Source of the DNA: an uncultured Collinsella sp. | GTDB taxonomy: Bacteria > Actinomycetota > Coriobacteriia > Coriobacteriales > Coriobacteriaceae | Direction of reading: 5' to 3' | DNA length: 30,004 nucleotides | Assembly: GCA_900541185.1 (NCBI GenBank) | Contig: UQIQ01000023.1 | Span: 1-30,004 of the forward strand | Shown: positions 9,231 to 16,639 of the stretch, in pieces | Layout of the letters: each line of letters opens with the position of its first letter | How positions within the stretch are numbered: the stretch's first letter is position 1 | Position numbers and translations under genes: made by a program | Notes under the pieces: generated by a model | What the model saw: the letters and a program-made list of their open reading frames with translations, nothing else | Told to the model about the DNA's origin: nothing | The model's database searches: none

Positions 9231-9608
9231 TTAGCGGCCGCTAAACAGACGGCCGAAGAAGTTGACGATCCCGTTTTCGCCGTCGCGAATTTGGCCGATC
9301 ACGGCGCCGATCAGCACGAAGAATGCAATGACGAGCGTGTCCCACAGGCCGAGCGTGAGCACCAACACGGCAAGGATAAAGCCAGCGACGGCACCGAGCG
9401 TGGTGTTGGGATGACGCACAGCATAGCTCCAGATGGCAGCGCCCGTACCCTTGATGAGACCCATAGCCTCGTCAAAATCCGCGGCCGCTGCGTCTTGTAA
9501 CTCAGTTGCCTCTGCTTTGGAATCAACAGGTTCGTTCGCCGGCGTGGCGCTCTGGTCAATCGTCAGGCGCGGCGTACGAGCGGTCTTATCTTGATTGGTA
9601 TCACTCAC
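9231..9608 (-). CDS. DUF2273-type small integral membrane protein
   Basis: The 125-residue protein starts VSDTNQDKTARTPRLT and has a soluble N-terminal half. It then has two adjacent hydrophobic segments (LGAVAGFILAVLVLTLGLW and TLVIAFFVLIGAVIGQI) followed by a short tail ending FFGRLFSGR. The start is GTG 9608, with GGAGG at 9615-9619 six bases upstream. An in-frame opening runs to 9821, but it overlaps amaP and has no such site. It overlaps the amaP stop by 8 bases, which suggests translational coupling. The DUF2273 assignment rests on the small two-segment form and on the conserved amaP-DUF2273-asp23 order known from Firmicutes. Molecular function is unknown. Confidence 0.85.
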   Translation of the reverse strand: MSDTNQDKTARTPRLTIDQSATPANEPVDSKAEATELQDAAAADFDEAMGLIKGTGAAIWSYAVRHPNTTLGAVAGFILAVLVLTLGLWDTLVIAFFVLIGAVIGQIRDGENGIVNFFGRLFSGR

Positions 9609-10146
9609 CGGAAACCTCCACGGTCTGGACGGTAGTCTTGGACGGCAAAAAACGGACGCGCGTGGTCGTACCCGGCGTGCCGAGCATGGTGTCGCAAGCT
9701 TCCTCGATGCGCTGCTGCATCGCGGTAGCCAGAGATGCCACGTCCTTATCGTCAAGCGCGATAGCCTCGACCTTAAAACGGACATGCGAATCGTCGGAAC
9801 CTTGGACGCGGGCCTCGACATGCTCGATCATCACGCGATCGTCGCGCTCTGCAGCAGCCCTGGCGCACGAAGAAAGCGCCGCGAGCGTGACCTCGATATT
9901 GCGCTCCCCCGCCGGATGCACGCAGGACGGCTCGCGACGAGCAAACATCAGGCGGAAGAAGCTTACCAGCACGCCAATCGCCACAACTCCGCCGCATGCC
10001 GTCACGACAATGCGCGGCATGGGGTCGCGCATCAGCAGCATAAAGCGATACGTATACGGCCCCCAAAACTGGCAGACAAGCGTACCCAGCGCCACGATGG
10101 TGGCGGCAAGATACACGATCGCTAGGGCTCGTTTGAGTACGCGCAC
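9601..10146 (-). CDS. amaP: Alkaline shock response membrane anchor protein AmaP
   Basis: The 181-residue protein has two N-terminal membrane segments (ALAIVYLAATIVALGTLVC and IVVTACGGVVAIGVLVSFF). They are followed by a soluble domain with CARAAAERDDRVMIEHVEA and the closing TTTRVRFLPSKTTVQTVEV. This is the AmaP architecture, which tethers Asp23 to the membrane in Staphylococcus. The start is GTG 10146, preceded by AAGGGAG. It is first in the operon before DUF2273 and Asp23. A TATAAT box lies about 50 bases upstream (10202-10197 on the - strand). The assignment combines topology, length and gene order. Confidence 0.85.
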   Translation of the reverse strand: MRVLKRALAIVYLAATIVALGTLVCQFWGPYTYRFMLLMRDPMPRIVVTACGGVVAIGVLVSFFRLMFARREPSCVHPAGERNIEVTLAALSSCARAAAERDDRVMIEHVEARVQGSDDSHVRFKVEAIALDDKDVASLATAMQQRIEEACDTMLGTPGTTTRVRFLPSKTTVQTVEVSGE

Positions 10147-10196
10147 GCGGCGCTCCCTTCAAATCTCGGCTCTCGAAATGCAAAACGGTTCGCATC

Positions 10197-10202
10197 ATTA
10201 TA
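10197..10202 (-). promoter_or_regulatory. Candidate -10 box of the amaP operon
   Basis: A perfect TATAAT on the - strand lies 50 bases before the amaP GTG. It directly follows the yebC terminator stem, so terminator T's and promoter share bases. No good -35 is visible at 17 bases; the hexamer there is TAGAGC. Confidence 0.45.
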
Positions 10203-10205
10203 AAA

Positions 10206-10243
10206 GAGCCGGGTCCGGTGCTCTACGCACGCGGATCCGGCTC
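10206..10243 (-). terminator. Terminator of yebC
   Basis: GAGCCGGGTCCG (10206-10217) pairs with 10232-10243 in a 12 bp stem with one G-U pair and a 14-base loop. On the - strand it is followed by TTTTATAATG. A second, smaller hairpin (TGCACGG 10289-10295 with 10302-10308) sits directly at the yebC stop. Confidence 0.75.
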
Positions 10244-10312
10244 ATCTATTCCACGAGGCTTGCATGCTCGCTTCATTATGCCCAGATATGCACGGCTTAA
10301 CCCGTGCAGGCG

Positions 10313-11119
10313 CTACTCCTCCTCGAGGGCAGCGATGACCTCGTCGGTCATGTCCATGGTGCTGTAGACGTCCTGGACGTCGTCGAGCTCCTCGAGACGG
10401 TCGATGAGGCGCTGGACCTTCTTGGCGTCGGTACCGGAGACCTCGGTCGGGGTGGTCGGGACCATGGTGGTCTCGGAGCCCTTGACCTGGACGCCCTGCT
10501 CCTCGAGCGCCTTGGAAACAGCCATGACGTCGTTAGCAGCGGTCCAGACGATCCACTCCTCGCCGGCGTCCTCGTAGTCCTCGCCACCGGCCTCGGCGAT
10601 GGCCATCATGAACTCATCCTCGTCACCGGCAGGACCGTTGGCGATCATGGTCTCCTTCTTGGCGTTCTCGTCCAGGATCTCCTTGGCGACGACGATCTGG
10701 CCCTTGCGCTCAAACTGGAAGGCGACGGAGCCCGAGGTGCCCAGGTTACCACCAGCGTGGGAGAAGGCGGAACGGACATCAGCGGCGGTACGGTTGCGGT
10801 TGTCGGTCAGGCAGTCGACGTAGACGGCGACACCGGCGGGACCGTAGCCCTCGTACACGATGTTCTCGTAGACGGCGGCATCGGCACCCGAACCAAAAGC
10901 CTTGTCGATAGCGGACTTGATCTTGTCCTTAGGCATGGACTGAGCCTTGGCCTTGGCAACGGCAGCGGCGAGGCTGGCGTTGTTCTCGGGCAGCGGGTCA
11001 CCGCCGAGACGGGCAGCAACGGTGATGTTGCGGCTGAGCTTGGAGAAGAGGGCGGAACGCTTGGCGTCCTGCGCGCCCTTACGATGCTTGGTTGTGGCCC
11101 ACTTAGAGTGTCCGGACAT
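10313..11119 (-). CDS. yebC: YebC/PmpR family regulatory protein
   Basis: The 268-residue protein begins with the invariant MSGHSKWATTKHRKGAQDAKR and has the family segments NASLAAAVAKAKAQSMPKD, YEGYGPAGVAVYVDCLTDN and GNLGTSGSVAFQFERKG. YebC proteins are described as transcription regulators. More recent work ties some members to relief of ribosome stalling at proline runs. The product is somewhat longer than the usual 240-250 residues because of an acidic insertion around residues 155-190 (AGDEDEFMMAIAEAGGEDYE). The start ATG 11119 follows AGGAG. It is followed by two hairpins before amaP and is probably transcribed alone. Confidence 0.96.
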   Translation of the reverse strand: MSGHSKWATTKHRKGAQDAKRSALFSKLSRNITVAARLGGDPLPENNASLAAAVAKAKAQSMPKDKIKSAIDKAFGSGADAAVYENIVYEGYGPAGVAVYVDCLTDNRNRTAADVRSAFSHAGGNLGTSGSVAFQFERKGQIVVAKEILDENAKKETMIANGPAGDEDEFMMAIAEAGGEDYEDAGEEWIVWTAANDVMAVSKALEEQGVQVKGSETTMVPTTPTEVSGTDAKKVQRLIDRLEELDDVQDVYSTMDMTDEVIAALEEE

Positions 11120-11251
11120 ACGTGTCTCCTATCGGTTTCGACCTAAAGCCCAGCGCAGATGCTCGGGCAATATAAACAAACGTCGTTATGATATACCTAC
11201 TGGCCTGCAAGATAAACCCCAAAATGAAGGCGTCGTGATGATGGCCCCTTT

Positions 11252-11288
11252 GGTGCAGCAAAGAAACCTGACCCCAATGCACCAGGTT
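11252..11288. repeat. REP-related hairpin at the end of the DUF6020-like gene
   Basis: Two interleaved inverted pairs occur here: GGTGCA 11252-11257 with TGCACC 11278-11283, and AACCTG 11265-11270 with CAGGTT 11283-11288. AACCTGACCCC resembles the AACCTGTCCC core of the 44-base units. The right arm runs into the stop codon of the gene (11287-11289), so it may act as its terminator. Confidence 0.5.
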
Positions 11289-13470
11289 AGGACCAGAGGA
11301 GATCGCTGCGGGTGATGGTGGCGCCGATGGCAAAGGGCATGCAGGCGATGACCGGATACAGATAGCGCATGTAGGTCGAGCCGTTGCAGGGACCGATCAG
11401 GCACACGGCGAGCACGCCCAGCAGCGGCACCCAGATCGCCAGCGCACGCCACGAATGACGACGTAGCAGATAGACCACCACGGCGATCATGATCCACACA
11501 TAGGTGGCCGAGCTCATGGTGAGCGAAATAAACGGGATGCGCTGCACCGCCACACGGTACAGATTGATCAGGTGGTCGCACCAGCGCACTACGTTGCTAT
11601 CGACCGGATGGAAGTCGAAGTACTTGAGGTTGTCGGGACGCGCCATGATCTCGGCACTACGCGCCGTGCTGTAGACCCAGGCATCGCGCGCGCTCGGATA
11701 AAAATAACCATAGTAGTTATTGATAAGCGCCGAAATATAGCACTCGGGATCCTTCTTAAACATCTGGACCCATACCTCAAAATAGGCATCGATGTCCTCC
11801 TGCGAGGCGTACTCGTTAAAGCAGTTCTTGACGGCATCGGACTTGTCGGGGTTGTAGCGGCGGCCCAGATTCTCGTACTTGAGCACGCGGTCGATCACGG
11901 CGCGCTCTTCGTCGGTCACCAAACCGTCGCAGGGTGCCTCCACGATGGTGCCGTCCTCCTTAACCGTAGGGTTGACGCCCGAGTTGAGGCCGTCGTGCTT
12001 TTGGACGAAACGAGCCGTCTGCTGGAACGGAATCGAAAGGATTTCGCGCTTGGAGCCGGGCGTAATGTCGTGCGCCGGCATAAAGACCTTGGTGAAGTAC
12101 ATATTAGAGGCAAGGCAGAGCGCGAGCACCGCGAGAACGCCAACCCAGCGGAAACGCGGGATGGCGCCCGAAGGCGCAGCGCCAGTCTGCTTGGCTGCAC
12201 GACGAGCCACATGCACGTCCCATACGCAAAACGCCGCCGCGATTACGCATGCCGCCAGGGGAAACACCAGGCCGCCGTTGCGCAGAAACGTGGAACCCAT
12301 GGCGCCCAGAGCGAGCAGCAGCCAGTCGTGGCGCGCAAAGAGCACGGGGGCTTTCTCGCCCGCTCGCTCGACATTGGCATCACGACGGGGCAAGCCACAT
12401 GCCACGAGCTTGACGGTCTGCACCAACAGCACCAAAAACGCGTCGGCAAAGAGCACGTCTTTAGTGAGCAACGCCGCGTAGTTAGAGAACATCGGCATAA
12501 ACGCAAAGAACAGCAGGATCGCACCGCGAACCGGCAGGCTCACGCCCAGTTTGCGCAGCGACGAAATGGAATAGGCCATGCAGGCGGCCGTGATGGCGAA
12601 CTGAGCACAGGTGTAGATGGCAAGACCCGCGTTGGCGCTGTTGAACAGTGAAAGCCCCAGCTGGACGCACGAGCCGATAATGGCCGTGTGCACTACGGGA
12701 TGATGCCCGTTGAGCAGCACGTTGGGGTTGAGTAGGCGCAGGTAGTCGCTCGTGCCATTGGGATAGTTGAACCACTGGCGAATCTGCGCGCCCGTATCTC
12801 CCATAAAAAGGCCGGGCAGCGAAGCGATGAGCGTGGGCGTCCAGGCGATCATAAGCACCAGGAAGGGCCCGGCAAAGGGATGGACCGAGAGCACGGCGTG
12901 AGTCACACGCCATACGCGGCCAAAGTGCGCTTCGGAAAACGGGATGCGTCGGGAGCTCAGCCAATCTAGACACTCAAAGGCAAGGTAGAAGGCAACGACC
13001 GCCAAGAGCATCCAGCCCGCGCCGCCAATCCAGGCGCAGATGATGCGGGCTTTGTCGCCAAGGACAATCTCGGCCGAGTCGGTGAGATCGTAGCTGCGGC
13101 CGAACACCATGCAGACGGCAAAGAACAGCGACGGCAGAACGATCGATGGACGCCAGGTGTCGCCACGGCCAAAGAACACGTAGCGAAACGGCAAGGTGAG
13201 CAGGCAAGCAAGTGCAAGCAGCATGACCGCGTCGGTATGGCCGGCAAACGAGAGGAGCACCTCGTAGCACACGTACAGCATGCCCGAGGCTTTGGGGTCA
13301 ATCGCCAAGACTGCGTTGCTCGACACCGGGGAGGGATCGATGGAAAACGCCGTGGTCGCCAACAGCGCGAGCAAAAATGCGATGAGCGTCTGCTTGGCGG
13401 GGTAGCGCTTAAACCAGACGATGCGGGCAGCGTCGCGCGCAGCCGTTGTGGAGAGATTGGAATCCTTCAC
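11287..13470 (-). CDS. DUF6020-like polytopic membrane protein (GT-C-like, putative)
   Basis: The 727-residue protein has many hydrophobic segments: FLLALLATTAFSI near the start, AVMLLALACLLTLPF, FLVLMIAWTPTLIASLPGLF, LLLALGAMGSTFLRNGG, VLAVLALCLASNMYF, and several near the C-terminus. A large outside loop of about 150 residues follows the NMYFTKVF segment. The loop GLFMGDTGAQIRQW after the second membrane group, and GHHPVVHTAIIGS, resemble the luminal acidic-loop region of GT-C glycosyltransferases. I assign it to the DUF6020-like group from overall form; that is not certain. The start is GTG 13470 and the ribosome site is weak. A REP-like unit lies 22 bases upstream. Function is likely in envelope polymer assembly, by inference only. 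Confidence 0.75.
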   Translation of the reverse strand: MKDSNLSTTAARDAARIVWFKRYPAKQTLIAFLLALLATTAFSIDPSPVSSNAVLAIDPKASGMLYVCYEVLLSFAGHTDAVMLLALACLLTLPFRYVFFGRGDTWRPSIVLPSLFFAVCMVFGRSYDLTDSAEIVLGDKARIICAWIGGAGWMLLAVVAFYLAFECLDWLSSRRIPFSEAHFGRVWRVTHAVLSVHPFAGPFLVLMIAWTPTLIASLPGLFMGDTGAQIRQWFNYPNGTSDYLRLLNPNVLLNGHHPVVHTAIIGSCVQLGLSLFNSANAGLAIYTCAQFAITAACMAYSISSLRKLGVSLPVRGAILLFFAFMPMFSNYAALLTKDVLFADAFLVLLVQTVKLVACGLPRRDANVERAGEKAPVLFARHDWLLLALGAMGSTFLRNGGLVFPLAACVIAAAFCVWDVHVARRAAKQTGAAPSGAIPRFRWVGVLAVLALCLASNMYFTKVFMPAHDITPGSKREILSIPFQQTARFVQKHDGLNSGVNPTVKEDGTIVEAPCDGLVTDEERAVIDRVLKYENLGRRYNPDKSDAVKNCFNEYASQEDIDAYFEVWVQMFKKDPECYISALINNYYGYFYPSARDAWVYSTARSAEIMARPDNLKYFDFHPVDSNVVRWCDHLINLYRVAVQRIPFISLTMSSATYVWIMIAVVVYLLRRHSWRALAIWVPLLGVLAVCLIGPCNGSTYMRYLYPVIACMPFAIGATITRSDLLWS

Positions 13471-13491
13471 AGTCCAAAGAGCCTTTCTAGA

Positions 13492-13535
13492 AACCTGCCA
13501 AAAAGGGACAGGTTTATTTTGGCAGGTTTTATCTG
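13492..13535 (-). repeat. REP-like palindromic unit, copy 2 (inverted)
   Basis: Read on the - strand this is CAGATAAAACCTGCC and onward, 42 of 44 bases identical to 8623-8666. Its stem is perfect: AACCTGCCAAAAA pairs with TTTTGGCAGGTT. Outside the unit a few bases (CGTTT before CAGATAAAA) are also shared. It lies in the leader of the DUF6020-like gene. Confidence 0.9.
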
Positions 13536-13574
13536 GGGAAACGTTACGGTTCTGTCATCGTTGCCCAGCGAATC

Positions 13575-13603
13575 ACTACAAAGGTGCCTGTCCCCTTTGT
13601 GGT
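13575..13603. repeat. REP-like hairpin of the CAAAGG-TGTCC-CCTTTG type
   Basis: ACTACAAAGG (13575-13584) pairs with CCTTTGTGGT (13594-13603) with one G-U pair over the 9-base loop TGCCTGTCC. It abuts the lgt stop codon (13606-13608) and may work as its terminator. It resembles the hairpin at 29720-29753. Confidence 0.7.
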
Positions 13604-13605
13604 AG

Positions 13606-14427
13606 TTAGGCGTCGAGGTAGATGCGCTGGGGTTGGTTGCGGCGACGAGCAAAGATGATGAGCGCCAGGCCCGCGATTACGAGCGGCAGGCTCAGCAGCT
13701 GACCCATGGTGATGACGCCGCCCAGCAGATAGCCCAGCTGCGCATCGGGCACACGCACAAACTCAATCAAAAAGCGAACGATGCCGTAACCCATCACAAA
13801 GACGCCCATAAACGTGCCTTGGGGCAGTAGCGGCTTTTTGCGGCTGAGCACCTGCAGAATGCAAAAGAGCACGATGCCCTCAAGAAATGCCTCGTAGAGC
13901 TGGGAGGGGTGACGCGGCATCTCGCCCGCAGTCCCGCCAAAGACCACGCCCCATGGCAGATCGGTCGGCTTGCCCCACAGCTCTCCGTTCACGAAGTTGG
14001 CGCAACGTCCCAGGCACAGCGCCAGCGGCGCGCCTATGACGGCAAGGTCCGCCAAAGTCCATGCGTCGAGCTTATACATGCGGCACACGAGCACGCCGCC
14101 GATGATGCCGCCCACCAGGCCGCCATGGAAGCTCATGCCGCCTTCATTGGTGGCAAAGATCTCGAGCGGATGCGCCCAGTAGTAGCCGTCGCCGTAAAAG
14201 ATGACGTAGAACAGGCGCGCACCGATAATGAGGCCAAAGACCACGCCGACCACGACACTCGTCAGGTCATCAATCGTGATGTTAAAACCCCAGCGACGCT
14301 GCGTGCGGTACATGACGACCGCCGTGAGCAGGGCGCCGACCACGTAGGCCAGGCCGTACCAGTAGATGGTGATGGGCCCCGCCGAGATGGCGACGGGATC
14401 AAGCATATGGTAGAAGTCGTTGAGCAT
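13606..14427 (-). CDS. lgt: Prolipoprotein diacylglyceryl transferase
   Basis: The 273-residue inner-membrane enzyme attaches diacylglycerol from phosphatidylglycerol to the lipobox cysteine of prolipoproteins. Signature residues are present: HGGL at 101-104, GRCANFVNGELWG at 140-152 with Arg141, Asn144 and Glu149, and RHPSQLYEA at 172-180. About seven membrane segments are visible. ATG 14427 follows GGAGGG (14433-14438); the open frame to 14487 is discarded because it lacks a ribosome site and family proteins start here. It is followed by a REP-like hairpin and preceded by the NifU-type gene with a hairpin between them, so it may have its own promoter. Confidence 0.97.
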   Translation of the reverse strand: MLNDFYHMLDPVAISAGPITIYWYGLAYVVGALLTAVVMYRTQRRWGFNITIDDLTSVVVGVVFGLIIGARLFYVIFYGDGYYWAHPLEIFATNEGGMSFHGGLVGGIIGGVLVCRMYKLDAWTLADLAVIGAPLALCLGRCANFVNGELWGKPTDLPWGVVFGGTAGEMPRHPSQLYEAFLEGIVLFCILQVLSRKKPLLPQGTFMGVFVMGYGIVRFLIEFVRVPDAQLGYLLGGVITMGQLLSLPLVIAGLALIIFARRRNQPQRIYLDA

Positions 14428-14451
14428 GTCGACCCTCCTACTCCCTACATA

Positions 14452-14492
14452 CAAATGCGGCCGCGGGCCTTGCGCTCGCAGCCGCATATTTG
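14452..14492 (-). terminator. Hairpin behind the NifU-like gene
   Basis: CAAATGCGGC (14452-14461) pairs with GCCGCATATTTG (14481-14492), with a 2-base bulge and a 19-base loop. On the - strand it is followed by TATG without a good T run, so terminator strength is uncertain. Confidence 0.45.
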
Positions 14493-14536
14493 GGCGTAAC
14501 GTCTATGCGGAGTATGCCGTCCGCAGCTTTCGCATC

Positions 14537-14815
14537 TTAGAACGGCGCGTACTCGTCGTACAGGTCCTCGGCCTCGCCGGAGGCATTGACCTGCTCGACA
14601 CGGGTAACACCGGGCACATGCTCCTTCAGGATGCGCTCAATACCCATGGACAGGGTCAGCGAGCTCATGGGGCAGCCGGCGCAAGCACCCTGCAGCTCCA
14701 GTTTGACGACACCCTCGTCGTCGACGCCCACATACTCCATATCGCCGCCGTCGGCCTGCAGGTTGGGGCGAATCTCTTCAAGAACCTTCTTAAGCAGCTC
14801 TTCGTTAACAGCCAC
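14537..14815 (-). CDS. NifU-like Fe-S scaffold (NFU domain)
   Basis: The 92-residue protein is a free-standing NifU C-terminal domain that binds and passes on a [4Fe-4S] cluster. The ligand motif CAGC is at Cys45-Cys48 within LQGACAGCPMSSLTLSMGIE. The opening VLEEIRPNLQADGGDMEYVG is classic for the family. The start is GTG 14815, with AAAGGAG just upstream. No other suf or isc gene is in view, so it stands apart from any cluster-assembly operon here. Confidence 0.95.
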   Translation of the reverse strand: MAVNEELLKKVLEEIRPNLQADGGDMEYVGVDDEGVVKLELQGACAGCPMSSLTLSMGIERILKEHVPGVTRVEQVNASGEAEDLYDEYAPF

Positions 14816-14930
14816 AGGGGCTCCTTTCTCACAATAACGCGGGCGCGCCCGCGGACAGAAGCTATGTTACTACAGCCATGTACCCGCTCACGAGCCGTCC
14901 ATGCGCGCAGACGCGACTTTCACGAGTAGT

Positions 14931-14946
14931 CAATTTGGGACGGGGC
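14931..14946. repeat. Short shared motif ATTTGGGACGGG
   Basis: TCAATTTGGGACGGGG at 14931-14946 is close to the reverse complement of CCCGTCCCCAAATGG at 5950-5964. Both are intergenic, near a stop codon (dCMP deaminase and zinc-ribbon gene). They look like worn fragments of the same REP-like family. The evidence is only about a dozen bases. Confidence 0.3.
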
Positions 14947-14986
14947 TCTTTTAGCTGCTTTTGCCGCCAGCTGGCGTTGCCACGCG

Positions 14987-15511
14987 CTACTGCTGAGCCT
15001 GCCCCTCGGTGCCGATGTGCACATCGACGATAACCTGGCGGTAGCTGATGCCACAGGAGTCGAGGATGCGGCGGCTGATGCGTCCGTCATCGGTGTCGGC
15101 GTACTTGTTGTCCAGGTAGACGACCTCGCCCACGCCCACCTGAGCCAAAATCTTGGCGCAGTCGTGGCACGGGAACAGCGTGACGTAGACCGTGGAACCC
15201 TCGAGGTCCTTGAGCGAGCCACGGTAGTTGAGCACGGCGTTGGCCTCGGCATGGACCACGTAGTTGTGCTTGTCCTGCAGCGGGTCGTCGCTCGTACCCC
15301 ACGGAAAAAAGTCGTCGTTGAGCGCCGAGGGTGTACCGTTGTAGCCCACCGAAAGGATGCGGTGGTTGGTGTTGGCGATGCACGCACCCACCTGCGTGTT
15401 GGGGTCCTTGCTACGGCGCTGCGCGGCGATGGCCACGCTCATAAAGAACTCGTCCCAGCTAATGACGTCCAGGCGCTTGCCTGACGAAGTTTGATGAAGA
15501 TCGTCCGACAT
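14987..15511 (-). CDS. dCMP deaminase (zinc-dependent CMP/dCMP deaminase family)
   Basis: The 174-residue enzyme converts dCMP to dUMP for thymidylate synthesis. The zinc and proton-shuttle motif HAEANAV has His88 and Glu90, and PCHDC supplies Cys115 and Cys118. SWDEFFMSVAIAAQRRSKDP and VGACIANTNHRILSVGYNG look like phage/eukaryotic-type dCMP deaminases as well as ComEB. ATG 15511 follows GGAGG at the right spacing; the frame is open to 15547 without a ribosome site. A terminator separates it from coaX upstream. Confidence 0.93.
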   Translation of the reverse strand: MSDDLHQTSSGKRLDVISWDEFFMSVAIAAQRRSKDPNTQVGACIANTNHRILSVGYNGTPSALNDDFFPWGTSDDPLQDKHNYVVHAEANAVLNYRGSLKDLEGSTVYVTLFPCHDCAKILAQVGVGEVVYLDNKYADTDDGRISRRILDSCGISYRQVIVDVHIGTEGQAQQ

Positions 15512-15558
15512 GGCAGACACCTCCGTAATCGCAATAGTTTGACCCATTGTAGCAGGTG

Positions 15559-15597
15559 AAAGGTGGGGGCGTTTGTCCCACCGGCGCCCTCACCTTT
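15559..15597 (-). terminator. Terminator of coaX
   Basis: AAAGGTGGGGGCG (15559-15571) pairs with CGCCCTCACCTTT (15585-15597), 13 bp with one G-U type mismatch and a 13-base loop. One arm overlaps the coaX stop codon (15596-15598). The - strand continues CTTTCACC. Confidence 0.7.
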
Positions 15598-16447
15598 ACA
15601 CGCGGCGGGGCTTTTGGTTGATGCGGTAGAGCTCGGCGAGACCCCGCAGCGTCAGCGCGTCGTCGACCGTCAGGCTATGGCCGACAAGGGCCGCAAGCGC
15701 CTCGGCATCGTCGCCGGTAATGACGATGGGCACATCGCCCTCCCCCGCGGCCTTGGTCGCGCGCATCTCGGCAAGCACCATGTCGAGCATGCCGTCGATG
15801 CGGGCAACCTCGCCCAAGACCACGCCCGAGCGCATCGCCTCGCGCGTGTTGCGGCCAATCACATGCGTGGGAGCCGAGGGCTCGACCTGCGGCAGGCGCG
15901 CCGCAGCGGCCGAAAGCGAGCGGGCGCCAAGTGCCAGACCCGGCGCGATGACACCGCCGACAAAGGTACCGTGCGCGTCGATGACCTCGATATTGGTCGT
16001 GGTGCCCAGGTCGATCACGATGCACGGAGAGCCGTAGACGGCACGGGCCGCCACGGCATCGGCGATGCGGTCGGGGCCGATCTCGGCCGGGTCGTCGTAG
16101 TGGACGGGCATGCCAGTCTTAAGTCCCGGCCCCACGGTGAGCACGCGCCCCGTGCAGGTGCGGGAAAGCGCCACTTTCCACGGGCGCTCGAGCGCCGGCA
16201 CCACGCAACTCAGCACTGCGCCCGCGGGAACGAGCACACCCGGCACGCCCGCATCGGCTGACAGCGCGCCCATGACCTGCGCGAGCCTCATGCGAGCCTC
16301 ATCGGCCGTGATGCTCGATGGCGTCGTGATCTCGCACGTCGCAAGCGGGCATTCCTGCGCCGCGGCCGAATCCTCTGCAAACAGGCCAAAGCGAATGAAC
16401 GTGTTACCCACGTCGACCGTCAATATATATGCGCACCCATTAAGCAT
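15596..16447 (-). CDS. coaX: Type III pantothenate kinase
   Basis: The 283-residue enzyme phosphorylates pantothenate, the first step of coenzyme A synthesis. It has the ASKHA-fold phosphate motif DVGNT at residues 11-15, the family segment EIGPDRIADAVAARAVYG, and the second phosphate motif in the form IDLGTTTNIEVI, where many members have DFGTATTFD. GGVIAPGLALGARSLSAAAA and ITGDDAEALA are also typical. ATG 16447 follows AAAGGAG. The frame is open to 16501, but that extension has no ribosome site. It is divergent from the OPT transporter, with 192 bases between them. Confidence 0.95.
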   Translation of the reverse strand: MLNGCAYILTVDVGNTFIRFGLFAEDSAAAQECPLATCEITTPSSITADEARMRLAQVMGALSADAGVPGVLVPAGAVLSCVVPALERPWKVALSRTCTGRVLTVGPGLKTGMPVHYDDPAEIGPDRIADAVAARAVYGSPCIVIDLGTTTNIEVIDAHGTFVGGVIAPGLALGARSLSAAAARLPQVEPSAPTHVIGRNTREAMRSGVVLGEVARIDGMLDMVLAEMRATKAAGEGDVPIVITGDDAEALAALVGHSLTVDDALTLRGLAELYRINQKPRRV

Positions 16448-16523
16448 CGTCGGCGCTCCTTTCGTCTGCCCAGCAGTATATCGCCTACCTAAACCAGTCA
16501 TCCCAAAATGACTAGGTTGCGGC

Positions 16524-16615
16524 TATACTGATGCACGGTCGTTTGCGAGCTCACGCGACGGCCTTTGGTAACCCGACTTCCCGCGCCGCATCCGTAGCGG
16601 CGCTCCCGGGGGAAG
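16524..16615 (+). promoter_or_regulatory. OPT transporter promoter and leader hairpin
   Basis: TATACT (16524-16529) is a possible -10 without a clear -35. The leader holds a perfect 7 bp hairpin, GCGCCGC-ATCCGTA-GCGGCGC (16583-16603). An outer stem CTTCCC/GGGAAG (16577-16582 with 16610-16615) flanks it. AAAGGAG follows about 15 bases later. No known riboswitch is recognised. The structure is a candidate for leader control. Confidence 0.35.
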
Positions 16616-16639
16616 CGGATATACGCAAAGGAGTTCAAT

